Source of the DNA: Deltaproteobacteria bacterium RBG_13_61_14
GTDB taxonomy: Bacteria > RBG-13-61-14
Direction: 5' to 3'
Assembly (NCBI GenBank): GCA_001797815.1
Contig: MGQK01000081.1
Coordinates: 99,939 to 128,516 of the forward strand
DNA: 28,578 bases
Positions 1 through 8,707 of the stretch are shown piece by piece (position 1 is the first letter of the stretch; each line of letters opens with the position of its first letter). The translations under genes and the position numbers were made by a program. Under the pieces are notes generated by a model. That model was not told the origin of the DNA. It did not search any database and saw only the letters and a program-made list of their open reading frames with translations.

Positions 1-1340
1 GGACTCTGGGCCGGACGGTGGACGGGGTGGTGGTGACCGGGGACCTGCTCCCGGAGTTGATCGGCGCGCCCCTGGAGCAGATCCAGGTGTGGGCGGAGCA
101 GGAGGGCCGACTGGTCGCCATCCCCTTCCAGGTGGACGAGATGACCCCGGACCGACGGGCCTTTATCCTGCCCGAGGGTCCCAAGTCCAACCGCGAACTT
201 TCCGACGGCGTCTTCAGTATGCAGGACGAGGCGGCCTTCATGGCCAAGGACCTGGGCGGCCGGGTGGACCGCGCCGCCTGGCCGGAAGGGGCGGTCCAAG
301 CGGTGGAGGTGGAAATTGTTGATCCCCTGGACTTAAGCCGCGCCTGGGCATACCTTTTCGCCTTTCCGAAACCGCCGGCGCCGGCTGGCGCCGACTACGT
401 GATCTGGGATGCCCAGCGGGGCGAGGTGCGCACCGCCTGTTACGTGAATGGCTACCCGCCGGGCGGCAAGGCGATTTACTTCTCCCGCATCCTGGGCCAG
501 CCGCCGGAATTCGGCAGCGGCATGGATTACGTGGACCGAATGAAGCTCCGCTTCCATTTCGAGGCGCTGTGGGGCCTGGTCGCGTTTGACGGCAATGAAG
601 ACAGCGCCGGCCAGCGGATCCTGGGCGAGAAAGATGGTCCGGTGCGGGTCCTGCGCAAGGGCCAGGTCTATTACCAGCTGCCCTTCGGGATGAAATACAA
701 CGCCGGCGGCACCCTGCAGATCTACTGGGAAAGTTTCGGGCAGGGTCCGGTGGAGCTGGAAATGCCGGGCGGAGTCTCCGCCGTGCTGCGGGAGGCGATG
801 ATGATCTCGACCGCGGACCTTTCGCCCGAGGCTTTGGGCATGCGCTTTTACACCGACCGGGATTTAGAGGGGGTCCTGATTGACGGGCGGATGGATGCCA
901 AGGAAAAGTCGCTCGAACCCACCGGCGCGCGCTGGAACCTGATCAGCGGGGAGCAGGGCTCGCTGTTGCAACGCACTCCCAGCAACGTCCCGGTCCTTCC
1001 CAAAGAAGATGCCCGCCTGGAATGGGTGGACGATATCCGACACCTGGACCCGCCCGAGGAATTTCCCGGGTGTATCGGCTGTTTGATGAGTTACTTTGAC
1101 CTTTCCGCCCTGCCCAAGGGCCTGTGGCGCTCGGCGGCGCTGTTCTACACTCCGCCCAAGAACTTCGATCCCGGGCGGGTGTCCGAGTATCTCCGGATCG
1201 AGGACCACCCGCTGGTGATCCGGGTCGCCGGCCGGACCGGTCGGAGCCATATCCTGCCCTGGCATCCCACCTTGCCGGAAGACTACTATCGCCGTTACCA
1301 GCCCTTGCCCGGCGAAAAACCTCTGCCGGATAAGCGGTAG
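1..1340 (+). CDS. Unknown protein, 5'-truncated by the window edge
   Basis: The frame is open from the first base, so the gene probably begins upstream; an in-frame GTG at 18 would give 440 residues. I do not recognise the family. The N-terminal part reads like an exported or surface domain, with a stretch around IPFQVDE (about residue 36) followed by an LPEGP segment and an EAAFMAKDLG segment. A CIGC motif lies near residue 358. No membrane segment is visible, and any signal peptide would be outside the window. The gene is convergent with the sulfatase at 1427-2755. Coding is well supported by codon use and length; the function is unknown. A secreted role is inference only. Confidence 0.75.
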   Translation, partial: TLGRTVDGVVVTGDLLPELIGAPLEQIQVWAEQEGRLVAIPFQVDEMTPDRRAFILPEGPKSNRELSDGVFSMQDEAAFMAKDLGGRVDRAAWPEGAVQAVEVEIVDPLDLSRAWAYLFAFPKPPAPAGADYVIWDAQRGEVRTACYVNGYPPGGKAIYFSRILGQPPEFGSGMDYVDRMKLRFHFEALWGLVAFDGNEDSAGQRILGEKDGPVRVLRKGQVYYQLPFGMKYNAGGTLQIYWESFGQGPVELEMPGGVSAVLREAMMISTADLSPEALGMRFYTDRDLEGVLIDGRMDAKEKSLEPTGARWNLISGEQGSLLQRTPSNVPVLPKEDARLEWVDDIRHLDPPEEFPGCIGCLMSYFDLSALPKGLWRSAALFYTPPKNFDPGRVSEYLRIEDHPLVIRVAGRTGRSHILPWHPTLPEDYYRRYQPLPGEKPLPDKR

Positions 1341-1426
1341 CCCACGGCGGTTTCTGGTTCCTGGTTTCCGGTTCCGGGTTATGGAGCGTGTTTGGGGATG
1401 CGGATCCGGCCGGTCTTCCACGTCCG
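1341..1426. repeat. Short GGTTCC-rich intergenic repeat between convergent genes
   Basis: About 1350-1382 is an irregular tandem of TTC-GGTTCC-type units (variants of tttctggttcc, tggtttccgg, ttccgggtt). It lies in the gap between the unknown protein and the sulfatase. No terminator with a T-tract is evident. Similar simple repeats are common between genes in environmental genomes. Function is unknown. Confidence 0.35.
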
Positions 1427-2755
1427 CTATCTCGCCTGGAAAGTGGCTTCCCAGTCTAGCATCATCTGTTCCAGCTTCCGCGCCTTCTCCGGGTATTTCA
1501 GGCTGCAATCATAAGACTCGTTCGGGTCTTTCTCCAGGTCAAAAAGCCAGGGCCCTTGCTTGCCGAACGGGTAAACCAGGACCCGGTGCCGGCGGTGGAA
1601 CTTCCAATTGCCCACCCGGATCGCCTGCAGCTCGGAGCCTTGGTAAAAGTAAAGCGCCTGGTGCGGCGAGGGGCTATTGCCGGCCAGCAGCGGCAGCAGG
1701 TCTTGGCCGTCAATCGGCCGGTCGGACGGGGGTGGCGCTCCGGCGGCGGCGAGCAAAGTGGTGAAAAGATCCAGGTTCATGCCCATCCCGTCGGAGACCC
1801 GGCCGGGGGGGATCCGGTCGGGCCAGCGGGCGAGCAGGGGCACGCGCATGCCGCCGTCAAAGGTCTCGTTCTTGCGGCCGCGATAGCCGCCGGGCGAGCC
1901 TTGAAACCAGGGACCGTTGTCGCTGGTGAAAAGGATCAAGGTGTTCTGGTCCAGGCCGTGCCGGGCGAGGGCTTCGAGGATTTGCCCGGTGCTCCAGTCA
2001 ATCTCTTCCACCGTGTCGCCGTAGAGGCCGGCCTGGGAACTGCCCCGGAATTCCTTGGAAGCATGGAGCGGCCGGTGCGGGAAGGTATGGGGCAAATAGA
2101 GGAAGAAGGGCTTGGGCTGAGAGCGCTCGATAAAGCCGAGGGCCTCGGCCGTGTATTTTTGGGTAAGCAGGTCCTGGTCCGCAGGCGCCGGCTCGACCAC
2201 CTCGTTGCCCCGGTAGAGCTCGAACGGCTTCATGTCGTTGGAGTAAAGCGGGCCGAAATAGTAATCAAAGCCGCGCTGGGTGGGCCGGTATTCCGGACGG
2301 TCGCCCAGGTGCCACTTGCCGATGGCGGCGGTGGCATAGCCGCGTTTTCGGAGCAGGTCGGCCAGGGTCACCTCATCCAGGGGCAGCCCGGGCGGAATCC
2401 CGGCCGCTCGCAGGATCAGGTCTGGGACCGAGTTGCGCGGAAACAACACCTGGGTGATGCCGGTCCGGGGCGGGTAGCGGCCGGTGAGCAGCCCGGCCCG
2501 GGAGGGCGAGCAGACCGCGGCCGAGGAAAAGAAGTTGGTCATCCGGGCGCCTTCTATGGCCAGGCGGTCCAGGTGGGGCGTGGCGATGCTCTGCGAGCCG
2601 TAACAGCCGAGGTCGCCCCAGCCAAGGTCGTCGGCTATGATCAGAACCAGGTTGGGGAGGCCCCCCGCTTTTGCGACCTGCGCGCGCGCTCCCGGCCCGG
2701 CCAGGAGCCCGGCGGAAACCAGTGCGCTCGCGCGCAGAAAATCCCGGCGATCCAT
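1427..2755 (-). CDS. Tat-exported sulfatase (type I, formylglycine-dependent)
   Basis: This 442-residue alkaline-phosphatase-superfamily sulfatase would hydrolyse sulfate esters outside the cytoplasm. The N-terminus has a twin-arginine signal (RRDFLRAS at 3-10) followed by a hydrophobic stretch ending near GARA. The metal-binding Asp pair is in IIADDLGWGD (about 39-48). The active-site motif C82-S-P-S-R, whose Cys is oxidised to formylglycine, is intact and followed by AGLLTGR. The later conserved stretches GKWHLG and TSDNGP are present. Length is normal for arylsulfatase-type enzymes. It is divergent from the AcnX gene at 2931. The FGE-fold protein at 26608 lacks the catalytic Cys pair, so its activating enzyme is probably elsewhere. 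The substrate cannot be told from sequence. Confidence 0.93.
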   Translation of the reverse strand: MDRRDFLRASALVSAGLLAGPGARAQVAKAGGLPNLVLIIADDLGWGDLGCYGSQSIATPHLDRLAIEGARMTNFFSSAAVCSPSRAGLLTGRYPPRTGITQVLFPRNSVPDLILRAAGIPPGLPLDEVTLADLLRKRGYATAAIGKWHLGDRPEYRPTQRGFDYYFGPLYSNDMKPFELYRGNEVVEPAPADQDLLTQKYTAEALGFIERSQPKPFFLYLPHTFPHRPLHASKEFRGSSQAGLYGDTVEEIDWSTGQILEALARHGLDQNTLILFTSDNGPWFQGSPGGYRGRKNETFDGGMRVPLLARWPDRIPPGRVSDGMGMNLDLFTTLLAAAGAPPPSDRPIDGQDLLPLLAGNSPSPHQALYFYQGSELQAIRVGNWKFHRRHRVLVYPFGKQGPWLFDLEKDPNESYDCSLKYPEKARKLEQMMLDWEATFQAR

Positions 2756-2858
2756 GTTTCCTCCAGGGACGGGTAAATCCCGAATGCAACCGCCCTACAC
2801 TCTATCCCGCTTGCTCGCCGTTTTCAAGCCCTTTCAAGCTGCCCAGCCCTCCCTTGAT

Positions 2859-2894
2859 AAATTTCGATCGAAGAAACGAAATTTTTGATATAGT
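2859..2894 (+). promoter_or_regulatory. Candidate promoter/operator upstream of the AcnX gene
   Basis: An 8-bp perfect inverted repeat, AAATTTCG (2859-2866) and CGAAATTT (2877-2884), contains the smaller palindrome TTCGATCGAA (2863-2872). It is followed by TATAGT (2889-2894), a good -10 candidate about 37 bp before the ATG at 2931. No good -35 box is seen at the right spacing, so an activator-dependent or repressor-overlapped promoter is possible. An SD-like TAGGAG precedes the ATG by about 8 nt. Confidence 0.35.
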
Positions 2895-2930
2895 GAAAGT
2901 GGAGGGTGCTTTACCATAGGAGTTCGGGCG

Positions 2931-4094
2931 ATGAAACTAACGGAAGAAGAACAGGCCATCCTGGCGGGCAAGCAGGGCGAGGCGATGAGGCTGGCCTTGC
3001 AGACCCTGGTGCGTTACGGCGAAGCGTTCGGCGCGGACGCGCTGGTGCCGATCTCGAGCGCGCACCTGGCCGGGAGTTTTGCCGTGATCCTGTACCGGAC
3101 CTATTACCAGGCGCTCCGGCTGATGAAGCGCGACGGGCTCCAGGTGAAAGTGCCGACCACGGTCAACCCCTGGCCGGCGGAGAATCCGAACCTGGTCAAC
3201 CGAATCACCTTCGGCCGGCAAGCCTTCCTGGACGAGCACCTGGGAGCCATCGGTGTCACCCGCAACTGGTCGTGCGTGTGCTACGACCAGGAGAACGTGC
3301 CGCCCAAGGGCGCGGTGCTGGCCTGGGCCGAATCGTCCGCGGTCCAGTTCGCCAACTCGGCGCTCGGCGCCCGCACCAACCGCAACTCGGTCATGATTGA
3401 CCTCTGCTCGGCGATCACCGGCAAGACGCCCCGCTTCGGCTTTCTCCTGGACCAGAACCGCCGGGCCAAGGTCCTGGTCAAGGTGCCGGCGAAGAAGCTT
3501 GACTTCTCCGCCTTGGGTTTCATCCTGGGGCAGAAGCTGGTGGGCAAAGTGGCGGTGATCGAACACCTGGACCTTTCCCGCGACGACCTCAAAAATATGG
3601 GCGCCGCCATGGCCGCGGCCGGCGGAGTGGCGCTCTTCCACGTCGAAGGCGTAACCCCCGAAGCGCCGACCCTCCGGGACGCGCTTCACGGCCGGGAGCC
3701 GGAGGAAACGATAACCGTTACCGAGGCGGAGCTGCGGGGATTACGTTCGTTCGAGGGCAAGAAGATTGACCTGGTCATCTACGGCTGCCCCCAGCTCACC
3801 CTGGCCGAGGCGAAAGCCATCGGCGAGCGTTACATTGGCAAACGGGTTTCCAAACCGGTCATCTTTTGCGTGATCCCGCGGGTGAAAGAAGAGCTCTCGG
3901 CCACGCCGCTTTATGCAAAGCTGATAGAGGCGGGAGTGAAGGTCAAGGCCGAGTGCCCGCTCGCGGCCTGGACCGTGCAGCTCCCGCCGAGGAAAAAAAT
4001 CCTGGTCAACTCGGGCAAGTGCTATTACTACCTGGAAGGGACGGAATACGGAACAACCGAAGATTGCTTAAGACTAACTGGAGCCGCAATTTAG
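2931..4094 (+). CDS. Aconitase X (DUF521/AcnX) catalytic large subunit, stand-alone
   Basis: This 387-residue protein matches the AcnX large-subunit family, Fe-S dehydratases that include archaeal phosphomevalonate dehydratase and bacterial cis-3-hydroxyproline dehydratase. Visible family features are the Cys-containing segment WSCVCYDQENVP (about 111-122), the block AWAESSAVQFANSALGARTNR, a TGKTP segment, YGCPQLTLAEA (family form GCPH) and the C-terminal NSGKCYYYL followed by EDCL. The start is an ATG with TAGGAG upstream. AcnX enzymes normally need a small subunit (DUF126), fused or adjacent. None is fused here, and both neighbours are unrelated and on the opposite strand. The substrate is unknown. 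The partner may be elsewhere, or this may be a diverged single-subunit form. Confidence 0.85.
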   Translation: MKLTEEEQAILAGKQGEAMRLALQTLVRYGEAFGADALVPISSAHLAGSFAVILYRTYYQALRLMKRDGLQVKVPTTVNPWPAENPNLVNRITFGRQAFLDEHLGAIGVTRNWSCVCYDQENVPPKGAVLAWAESSAVQFANSALGARTNRNSVMIDLCSAITGKTPRFGFLLDQNRRAKVLVKVPAKKLDFSALGFILGQKLVGKVAVIEHLDLSRDDLKNMGAAMAAAGGVALFHVEGVTPEAPTLRDALHGREPEETITVTEAELRGLRSFEGKKIDLVIYGCPQLTLAEAKAIGERYIGKRVSKPVIFCVIPRVKEELSATPLYAKLIEAGVKVKAECPLAAWTVQLPPRKKILVNSGKCYYYLEGTEYGTTEDCLRLTGAAI

Positions 4095-4156
4095 CTAAGA
4101 GGAGAAAACTATAGGCTTAAGGTGAAACTCTGGTCATAACCATTATAAATATCAAG

Positions 4157-4852
<696 letters not shown>

Positions 4853-4860
4853 GGGGAAGA

Positions 4861-4893
4861 CGCCCCTACGGGCGCGATGAATCGCGCCCCTAC
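4861..4893. repeat. REP-like palindrome between lolC and lolD
   Basis: Perfect 9-bp arms GGGCGCGAT (4870-4878) and ATCGCGCCC (4881-4889) with a 2-nt centre. They are flanked by two copies of CGCCCCTAC (4861-4869 and 4885-4893). It fills the lolC-lolD gap and would form a strong hairpin in the transcript. No T-tract follows, so it is more like a REP/BIME-type dispersed palindrome than a terminator. It may affect lolD expression relative to lolC (inference). Confidence 0.6.
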
Positions 4894-4912
4894 TATTTCT
4901 TTCAATGCAGCT

Positions 4913-6154
4913 CTATTCATATCTCAACGACTCGGCCGGCTCCATGCGCGCGGCCTGCCAGGAGGGGTAGAGGGTGGCGGCAAAACTGATCAGGATGGAG
5001 AAGATGGCCACGGCCACCACCAGCCAGGTCTCCACCCGCATGGGCATGACCGCGAACTGGTAAACCGAGGGATCCAGGTGCACAATCTGGTAAGTGATCT
5101 GGAGCCAGCAGGTGAACAGCCCCAGGGCCACGCCCAAGATCGTGCCCACCACTCCGATCACCATGCCCTGGGTGATGAAGATGCGCATGATTCCGGCGTC
5201 GGGAGCGCCCATGGACTTGAGGATGGCGATGTCGCGGTATTTCTCCATCACCACCATCACCAGCATGCTGACGATGTTGAGCGCGGCCACCAGCACGATC
5301 AGCGCCAGGATCACGGAAAAAGCCACTCGCTCCATCTTGAGCGCGGCGAAGAGGGGCCGGTGCGCGTCCATCCAGGTGCGGACCCAGAGGGGGAAGCCGA
5401 ACTGGTTCTGGATCCCCTGGCCGATGGCGTCGGCCTGGTAGAGGTCCGAGAGCTTGACCTCGATCCCGCTGATTTTCTCGCCGGTGTGCAGGAAGCGCTG
5501 GATCTCGTTGAGCTCGGCGAAGGCGAAGGCCGAGTCCACCTCGTAGAAGCCGAACTGGTAAATCGCGGCCACCCGGAAGCGCTTGACCGAGGGCGAGATG
5601 CCGAGCGGACCGAGCCCGCCCATGGGGCTGACCGCGCTCACCTCGTCGCCGTAGACCGCGGCCAGGCTGTTGGCCAGGTCGCGGCCAATGGCGAGGCCGG
5701 GCAGGGGTTCCAGACCCTCGCCGGCCGGCGGCTCCTTCAGATTCTGGAGGCGGCCCGACTGCATGTGGTCGCCGATGGTAGTCACCGATTCCGCAGAGTC
5801 CGGGTCAATGCCCCGGATGACCACGCCCACCACCCGCGAGCCGGAAACCAGCATCACCTGGCTCTCGATATAGGGGCTGGCTCCGACCACGCCCGGCATC
5901 TGCCGGATGCGCGGGACGATGTCCTGGTAATTCTCGATCTGGCCGCGGTAGGAAAGCACGGTGAGGTGGGAATTGGCGCCCAGGATCTTGACCTGCAGGT
6001 CTTCTTCCACGCCCACCATCACGCTGAGCACGATGATCAGCGCCGCCACCCCCACCATCACCCCCAGCATGGCGAAGACGGTGATAATGGAAATAAACAT
6101 CTGCCGGCGCTTGGCCCGCAGATATCGCAACCCGATGAACAGCCAGTAGGGCAT
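4913..6154 (-). CDS. lolC: Lipoprotein-releasing system permease LolC/LolE family
   Basis: This 413-residue inner-membrane permease works with LolD in outer-membrane lipoprotein sorting. The start is the ATG giving MPYWLFIGLRYLRAKRRQMF. The same frame stays open upstream but overlaps the preceding gene and carries no family sequence. The order is one N-terminal membrane helix (about 20-45), a large periplasmic domain (MacB_PCD type), and three C-terminal helices (FtsX domain) with a conserved ILKSMGAPDAGIMRIF loop. The C-terminus ARMEPAESLRYE is typical of the family. It starts 11 bp after the HD-domain gene ends, so they are probably co-transcribed. Only one permease gene is present, as in organisms with a homodimeric LolCD or LolFD type. 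Confidence 0.93.
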   Translation of the reverse strand: MPYWLFIGLRYLRAKRRQMFISIITVFAMLGVMVGVAALIIVLSVMVGVEEDLQVKILGANSHLTVLSYRGQIENYQDIVPRIRQMPGVVGASPYIESQVMLVSGSRVVGVVIRGIDPDSAESVTTIGDHMQSGRLQNLKEPPAGEGLEPLPGLAIGRDLANSLAAVYGDEVSAVSPMGGLGPLGISPSVKRFRVAAIYQFGFYEVDSAFAFAELNEIQRFLHTGEKISGIEVKLSDLYQADAIGQGIQNQFGFPLWVRTWMDAHRPLFAALKMERVAFSVILALIVLVAALNIVSMLVMVVMEKYRDIAILKSMGAPDAGIMRIFITQGMVIGVVGTILGVALGLFTCWLQITYQIVHLDPSVYQFAVMPMRVETWLVVAVAIFSILISFAATLYPSWQAARMEPAESLRYE

Positions 6155-6165
6155 GGATCGCTCGC

Positions 6166-7146
6166 CTAACCCTCGTCCGTTCCCTCGACTGCGGCCGGCC
6201 GCACCTTGTAGAAGTGGCGCTCCAGGGCCCGGTGGTATTCGGTGAACTCCTCGTCCAGGTTCTTGTCGCTTTTGATCGCCTCCAGCACCATGGTGGTCTT
6301 GGCGTCGAGGTTGTCCACGTGGTGGATGAGCATGGCCTCGGGCGTGGCCGGGAGCACCGGCGAGCCCCATTCATGCTCGCCGTGGTGGCTGAGCACGATA
6401 TGCTCGAGGTGAAGCAAGAGCTCCGGCGGAAAATCGGGGAGGGTCCGGGCCTGGCCATGGATCATCATCAGGCCCAGGGAGATATGGCCTTGGAGGAATC
6501 CCTCGCGGGTGTAGCTGATTTCCAGGTCGGAGTTGAGCTCGGTAATCTTGCCCACGTCGTGGAGGATGGTGCCGGCCAGGACCAGGTCGCGATCAAGAGC
6601 GGGGTAGATGTTTTCCACCAGCCAGTCCGCGATCCGAACCATGGCATAGATGTGTTCCAGGAGCCCGCCGCGAAAACCGTGGTGGAGGTTGCGAGCGGCG
6701 GCGGAGACCGAAAGCTTTTCCACAAAGTCATGGTCGGCAAAGAAAAGGTCGAGCAATTGATGCAGGTGGGGGTTCTGGACCGCAGCGATCCGCTCGCGCA
6801 GCCCCTGGAGCATGGCGCCGGGGTCTTTCTCGGTGGCTGGAAGCAATTCCGCCAGGTCCGCCTCTTCCGGCTCGGCCCGGCGCAGGCGCTTGACCTTGAG
6901 CTGGAGCGCGCGGTTAAACTCCTCCACCACGGCCTCCACCTTGATCACGTCGCCCCGCCGGCATTCTTGGTCGGCCCGGTCCGCGTCATCCCAGACCTTG
7001 GCCTTGATGATCCCGGTCTTGTCCTGGAGCTCCAGGTCCAGGTAGGTCTTGCCCTGCTTGGTCGTGCTCTTGCGCTTGGACTTGACCAGGTAAAGCTCGC
7101 GCAGGCTCTGCCCCAGGGTCAAGTCCTTGATGTTGTGCCGACCCAT
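6166..7146 (-). CDS. OB-fold plus HD-domain protein, YhaM-like 3'-5' exoribonuclease family
   Basis: This 326-residue protein has an N-terminal OB-fold nucleic-acid-binding domain (about 8-95) and a C-terminal HD phosphohydrolase domain (about 160-290). HD metal ligands are visible in GGLLEHIYAMV, TILHDVGKI and IVLSHHGEHEWG. This architecture matches YhaM/CBF1, 3'-5' exoribonucleases acting on RNA or single-stranded DNA ends. The start is taken at MGRHNIKDL. An upstream in-frame extension exists but overlaps the preceding gene and looks non-coding. It is the likely first gene of an HD-lolC-lolD transcript (11-bp gap to lolC). Nuclease activity is inferred from family. Confidence 0.87.
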   Translation of the reverse strand: MGRHNIKDLTLGQSLRELYLVKSKRKSTTKQGKTYLDLELQDKTGIIKAKVWDDADRADQECRRGDVIKVEAVVEEFNRALQLKVKRLRRAEPEEADLAELLPATEKDPGAMLQGLRERIAAVQNPHLHQLLDLFFADHDFVEKLSVSAAARNLHHGFRGGLLEHIYAMVRIADWLVENIYPALDRDLVLAGTILHDVGKITELNSDLEISYTREGFLQGHISLGLMMIHGQARTLPDFPPELLLHLEHIVLSHHGEHEWGSPVLPATPEAMLIHHVDNLDAKTTMVLEAIKSDKNLDEEFTEYHRALERHFYKVRPAAVEGTDEG

Positions 7147-7243
7147 TTTCGCTTTCAAACCCGGCGCAACTTTATCACAGGCCGCGCCGCTCTGCAAACC
7201 CGGAGAAGAGAAAGGCACGGTGCCGACAGCACGGCGCCGATCT

Positions 7244-7891
7244 TCACCACTTTTCCTGGGAGATAAGACTGATGATCCGGTCCAGGCGCGGGCCCAACTC
7301 GGCGGGATGGTCCGAGGGGCCCAGGCCGGCATACTTGGCCGGGGAAAGGAATTTGATGACTTTTTTGAAGGTGTCGTCGCAGGGCTTGCGAGTCAGGAAG
7401 AGCAGCGGGATCGGATGGTGCGTGGGATAGGTCCGCTCCACGGCCCGCAGCCCGATGGCGGCGTTGATGCCGTTCAGGAAGGGCATGGGCACGTCCAAGA
7501 GAATCATGTTCACATTGTTATTCTGGGCTTTTTGCATGAAAGCAATGGCCTGGATGATCATTTCTTCCCCATTGACGCAAGGGATGATCTCCCGAGCCAG
7601 GTTCTTCTGGGTCATTTGCTCCACGATCAGGTCGCGGACCTCATCCTGGTACCCTACTACCATAACCGCCTGGAAGGTGGGGATGGCAATGCTATCCGCG
7701 GAAAAGGCCGGGATTTCGCGGTCTTCGGGCAGGGAAAACTCCTCGCCAATTCCTTTCTCCTCATCAAAATAGGCCCCACAATTGGCGCACCGCGGCCGCT
7801 CAATCCCCTCGGTTCCCATGGTGACAGAGATAACCTCAACGTCCGCTTGGCAAGATGAACACCACGCCCGTGCTGCAATACCTTTAGCCAT
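7244..7891 (-). CDS. Zinc-ribbon plus receiver-domain response-regulator-like protein
   Basis: This 215-residue protein has an N-terminal CSSC...CANC pair (about residues 11-39), a probable zinc ribbon. A CheY-like receiver follows (about 72-200). The phospho-acceptor Asp is in MILLDVPMP, the conserved Thr in LLFLTRKP and a Lys in FLSPAKYAG. The usual acidic pair at the start of the receiver is replaced by GYQDE, with acids shifted. No output domain follows, so it probably acts through protein contacts. The start is ATG with AGGAAGAG just upstream. A partner kinase is not in the window. It is about 100 bp from the HD gene and may be in the same transcription unit. Confidence 0.8.
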   Translation of the reverse strand: MAKGIAARAWCSSCQADVEVISVTMGTEGIERPRCANCGAYFDEEKGIGEEFSLPEDREIPAFSADSIAIPTFQAVMVVGYQDEVRDLIVEQMTQKNLAREIIPCVNGEEMIIQAIAFMQKAQNNNVNMILLDVPMPFLNGINAAIGLRAVERTYPTHHPIPLLFLTRKPCDDTFKKVIKFLSPAKYAGLGPSDHPAELGPRLDRIISLISQEKW

Positions 7892-8449
7892 CTCTTCCTA
7901 ATTCCTTAGATATATTTTACGCCTTTTTGTTTTCAATGCAATATTATTAAATAATTTTAATGAGTTTATCCTTTCGCCGAAAACAAAAGAGACTCTCCCC
8001 GCAACCCTCACCTATACCTGCGGAAAGAGTCTCACCTTGCTTTTGTCCCTGTGGATTGCACTCCCGAATTCTAAAGTAATAGACGGGGGCTACTGACGAT
8101 TCTTGCAGATAATTTTGCCGGGTTAATAAATCTCTTTAATTATCGGGACTTGATGGAGTGGATCCACCATCCCTATCTCCACCTCCACCGATCCCCTCGT
8201 CCCTCGCGCCGAACAACTGGCCTTGCCTCTGCCTGGTCTTGGACAGCCACGGCACTGAGAAAGGGGGAACCTCATTCGGAAAAATGCTTTTGCGCTCATC
8301 TAACCGCTTGCTTTAAAATGGAACCAATGGTCAAGTCTGTCCTATTTTGGACACAGTGCTGAATTTGTGGTATTTATATTGTCCTGCCTCAGTTGGAAGT
8401 GGAGAGGGTAGCGTCCGAAAGATTGTAACTTTAGCAGAAAGGAGGCAGG
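7892..8449. other. Long intergenic region with an imperfect hairpin; no gene seen
   Basis: No convincing gene is seen in about 560 bp that are noticeably more AT-rich than the flanks. It holds an imperfect long hairpin (7983-8047) and a 20-nt near-palindrome around GTGGATCCAC (about 8153-8172). Short open frames here lack ribosome binding sites and protein-like composition. It is the upstream region of the zinc-ribbon/receiver gene on the minus strand, so its promoter should lie at the left end. Confidence 0.5.
7983..8047. other. Imperfect stem-loop, possible structured RNA or regulatory hairpin
   Basis: AGACTCT..CCGCA (from about 7990) pairs with TGCGG..AGAGTCT (to about 8032), interrupted by a 2-nt internal mismatch. 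Outer arms ACAAAAG (7983-7989) and CTTTTGT (8039-8045) could extend it past a bulge. No clean T-tract follows. It could be a terminator-like element or part of a small RNA. The evidence is only the pairing pattern. Confidence 0.35.
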
Positions 8450-8566
8450 ATGGAAAAGGAGCGCCGGAGATTCACTTCCCAGGAGAAAGTGATGGTCTTA
8501 CGCCGACATTGGTCTATCGCCCGCCCTCAAGGGAGGAATGGCCGCACCTGGAGCAGGCAGCGTTAA
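8450..8566 (+). pseudogene. Transposase N-terminal remnant (IS3-type OrfA-like)
   Basis: ATG at 8450 follows a clear AAAGGAGG and opens a 38-codon frame beginning MEKERRRFTSQEKVMVLRRH. This resembles the N-terminal helix-turn-helix start of IS3-type transposases. The frame stops at 8566. An overlapping +1-type frame carries TPTLVYRPPSREEW, which recalls the downstream HPTLFYRW segment of the same family and suggests a deletion with frameshift. No DDE domain or clear terminal repeats follow. It is most likely a decayed insertion-sequence fragment. The similarity is short and from memory, so confidence is moderate. Confidence 0.45.
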
Positions 8567-8707
8567 TCTGGCATGGCCATCTGCCCTCACGGGCCTTTAC
8601 CGGACGCGGCAGAGTGGACTGAGGCAATTTTTATTGTGGCCATTGGAGCCGGATCGGTCACTTGAGTAAGGTGTTCCCTTTTTACGGAAACCTTTGGAGA
8701 AAAACAG

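Noticed and set aside
1556-2776. A 406-codon plus-strand open frame
   Set aside because: It is the antisense shadow of the Tat sulfatase, whose motifs are intact on the minus strand.
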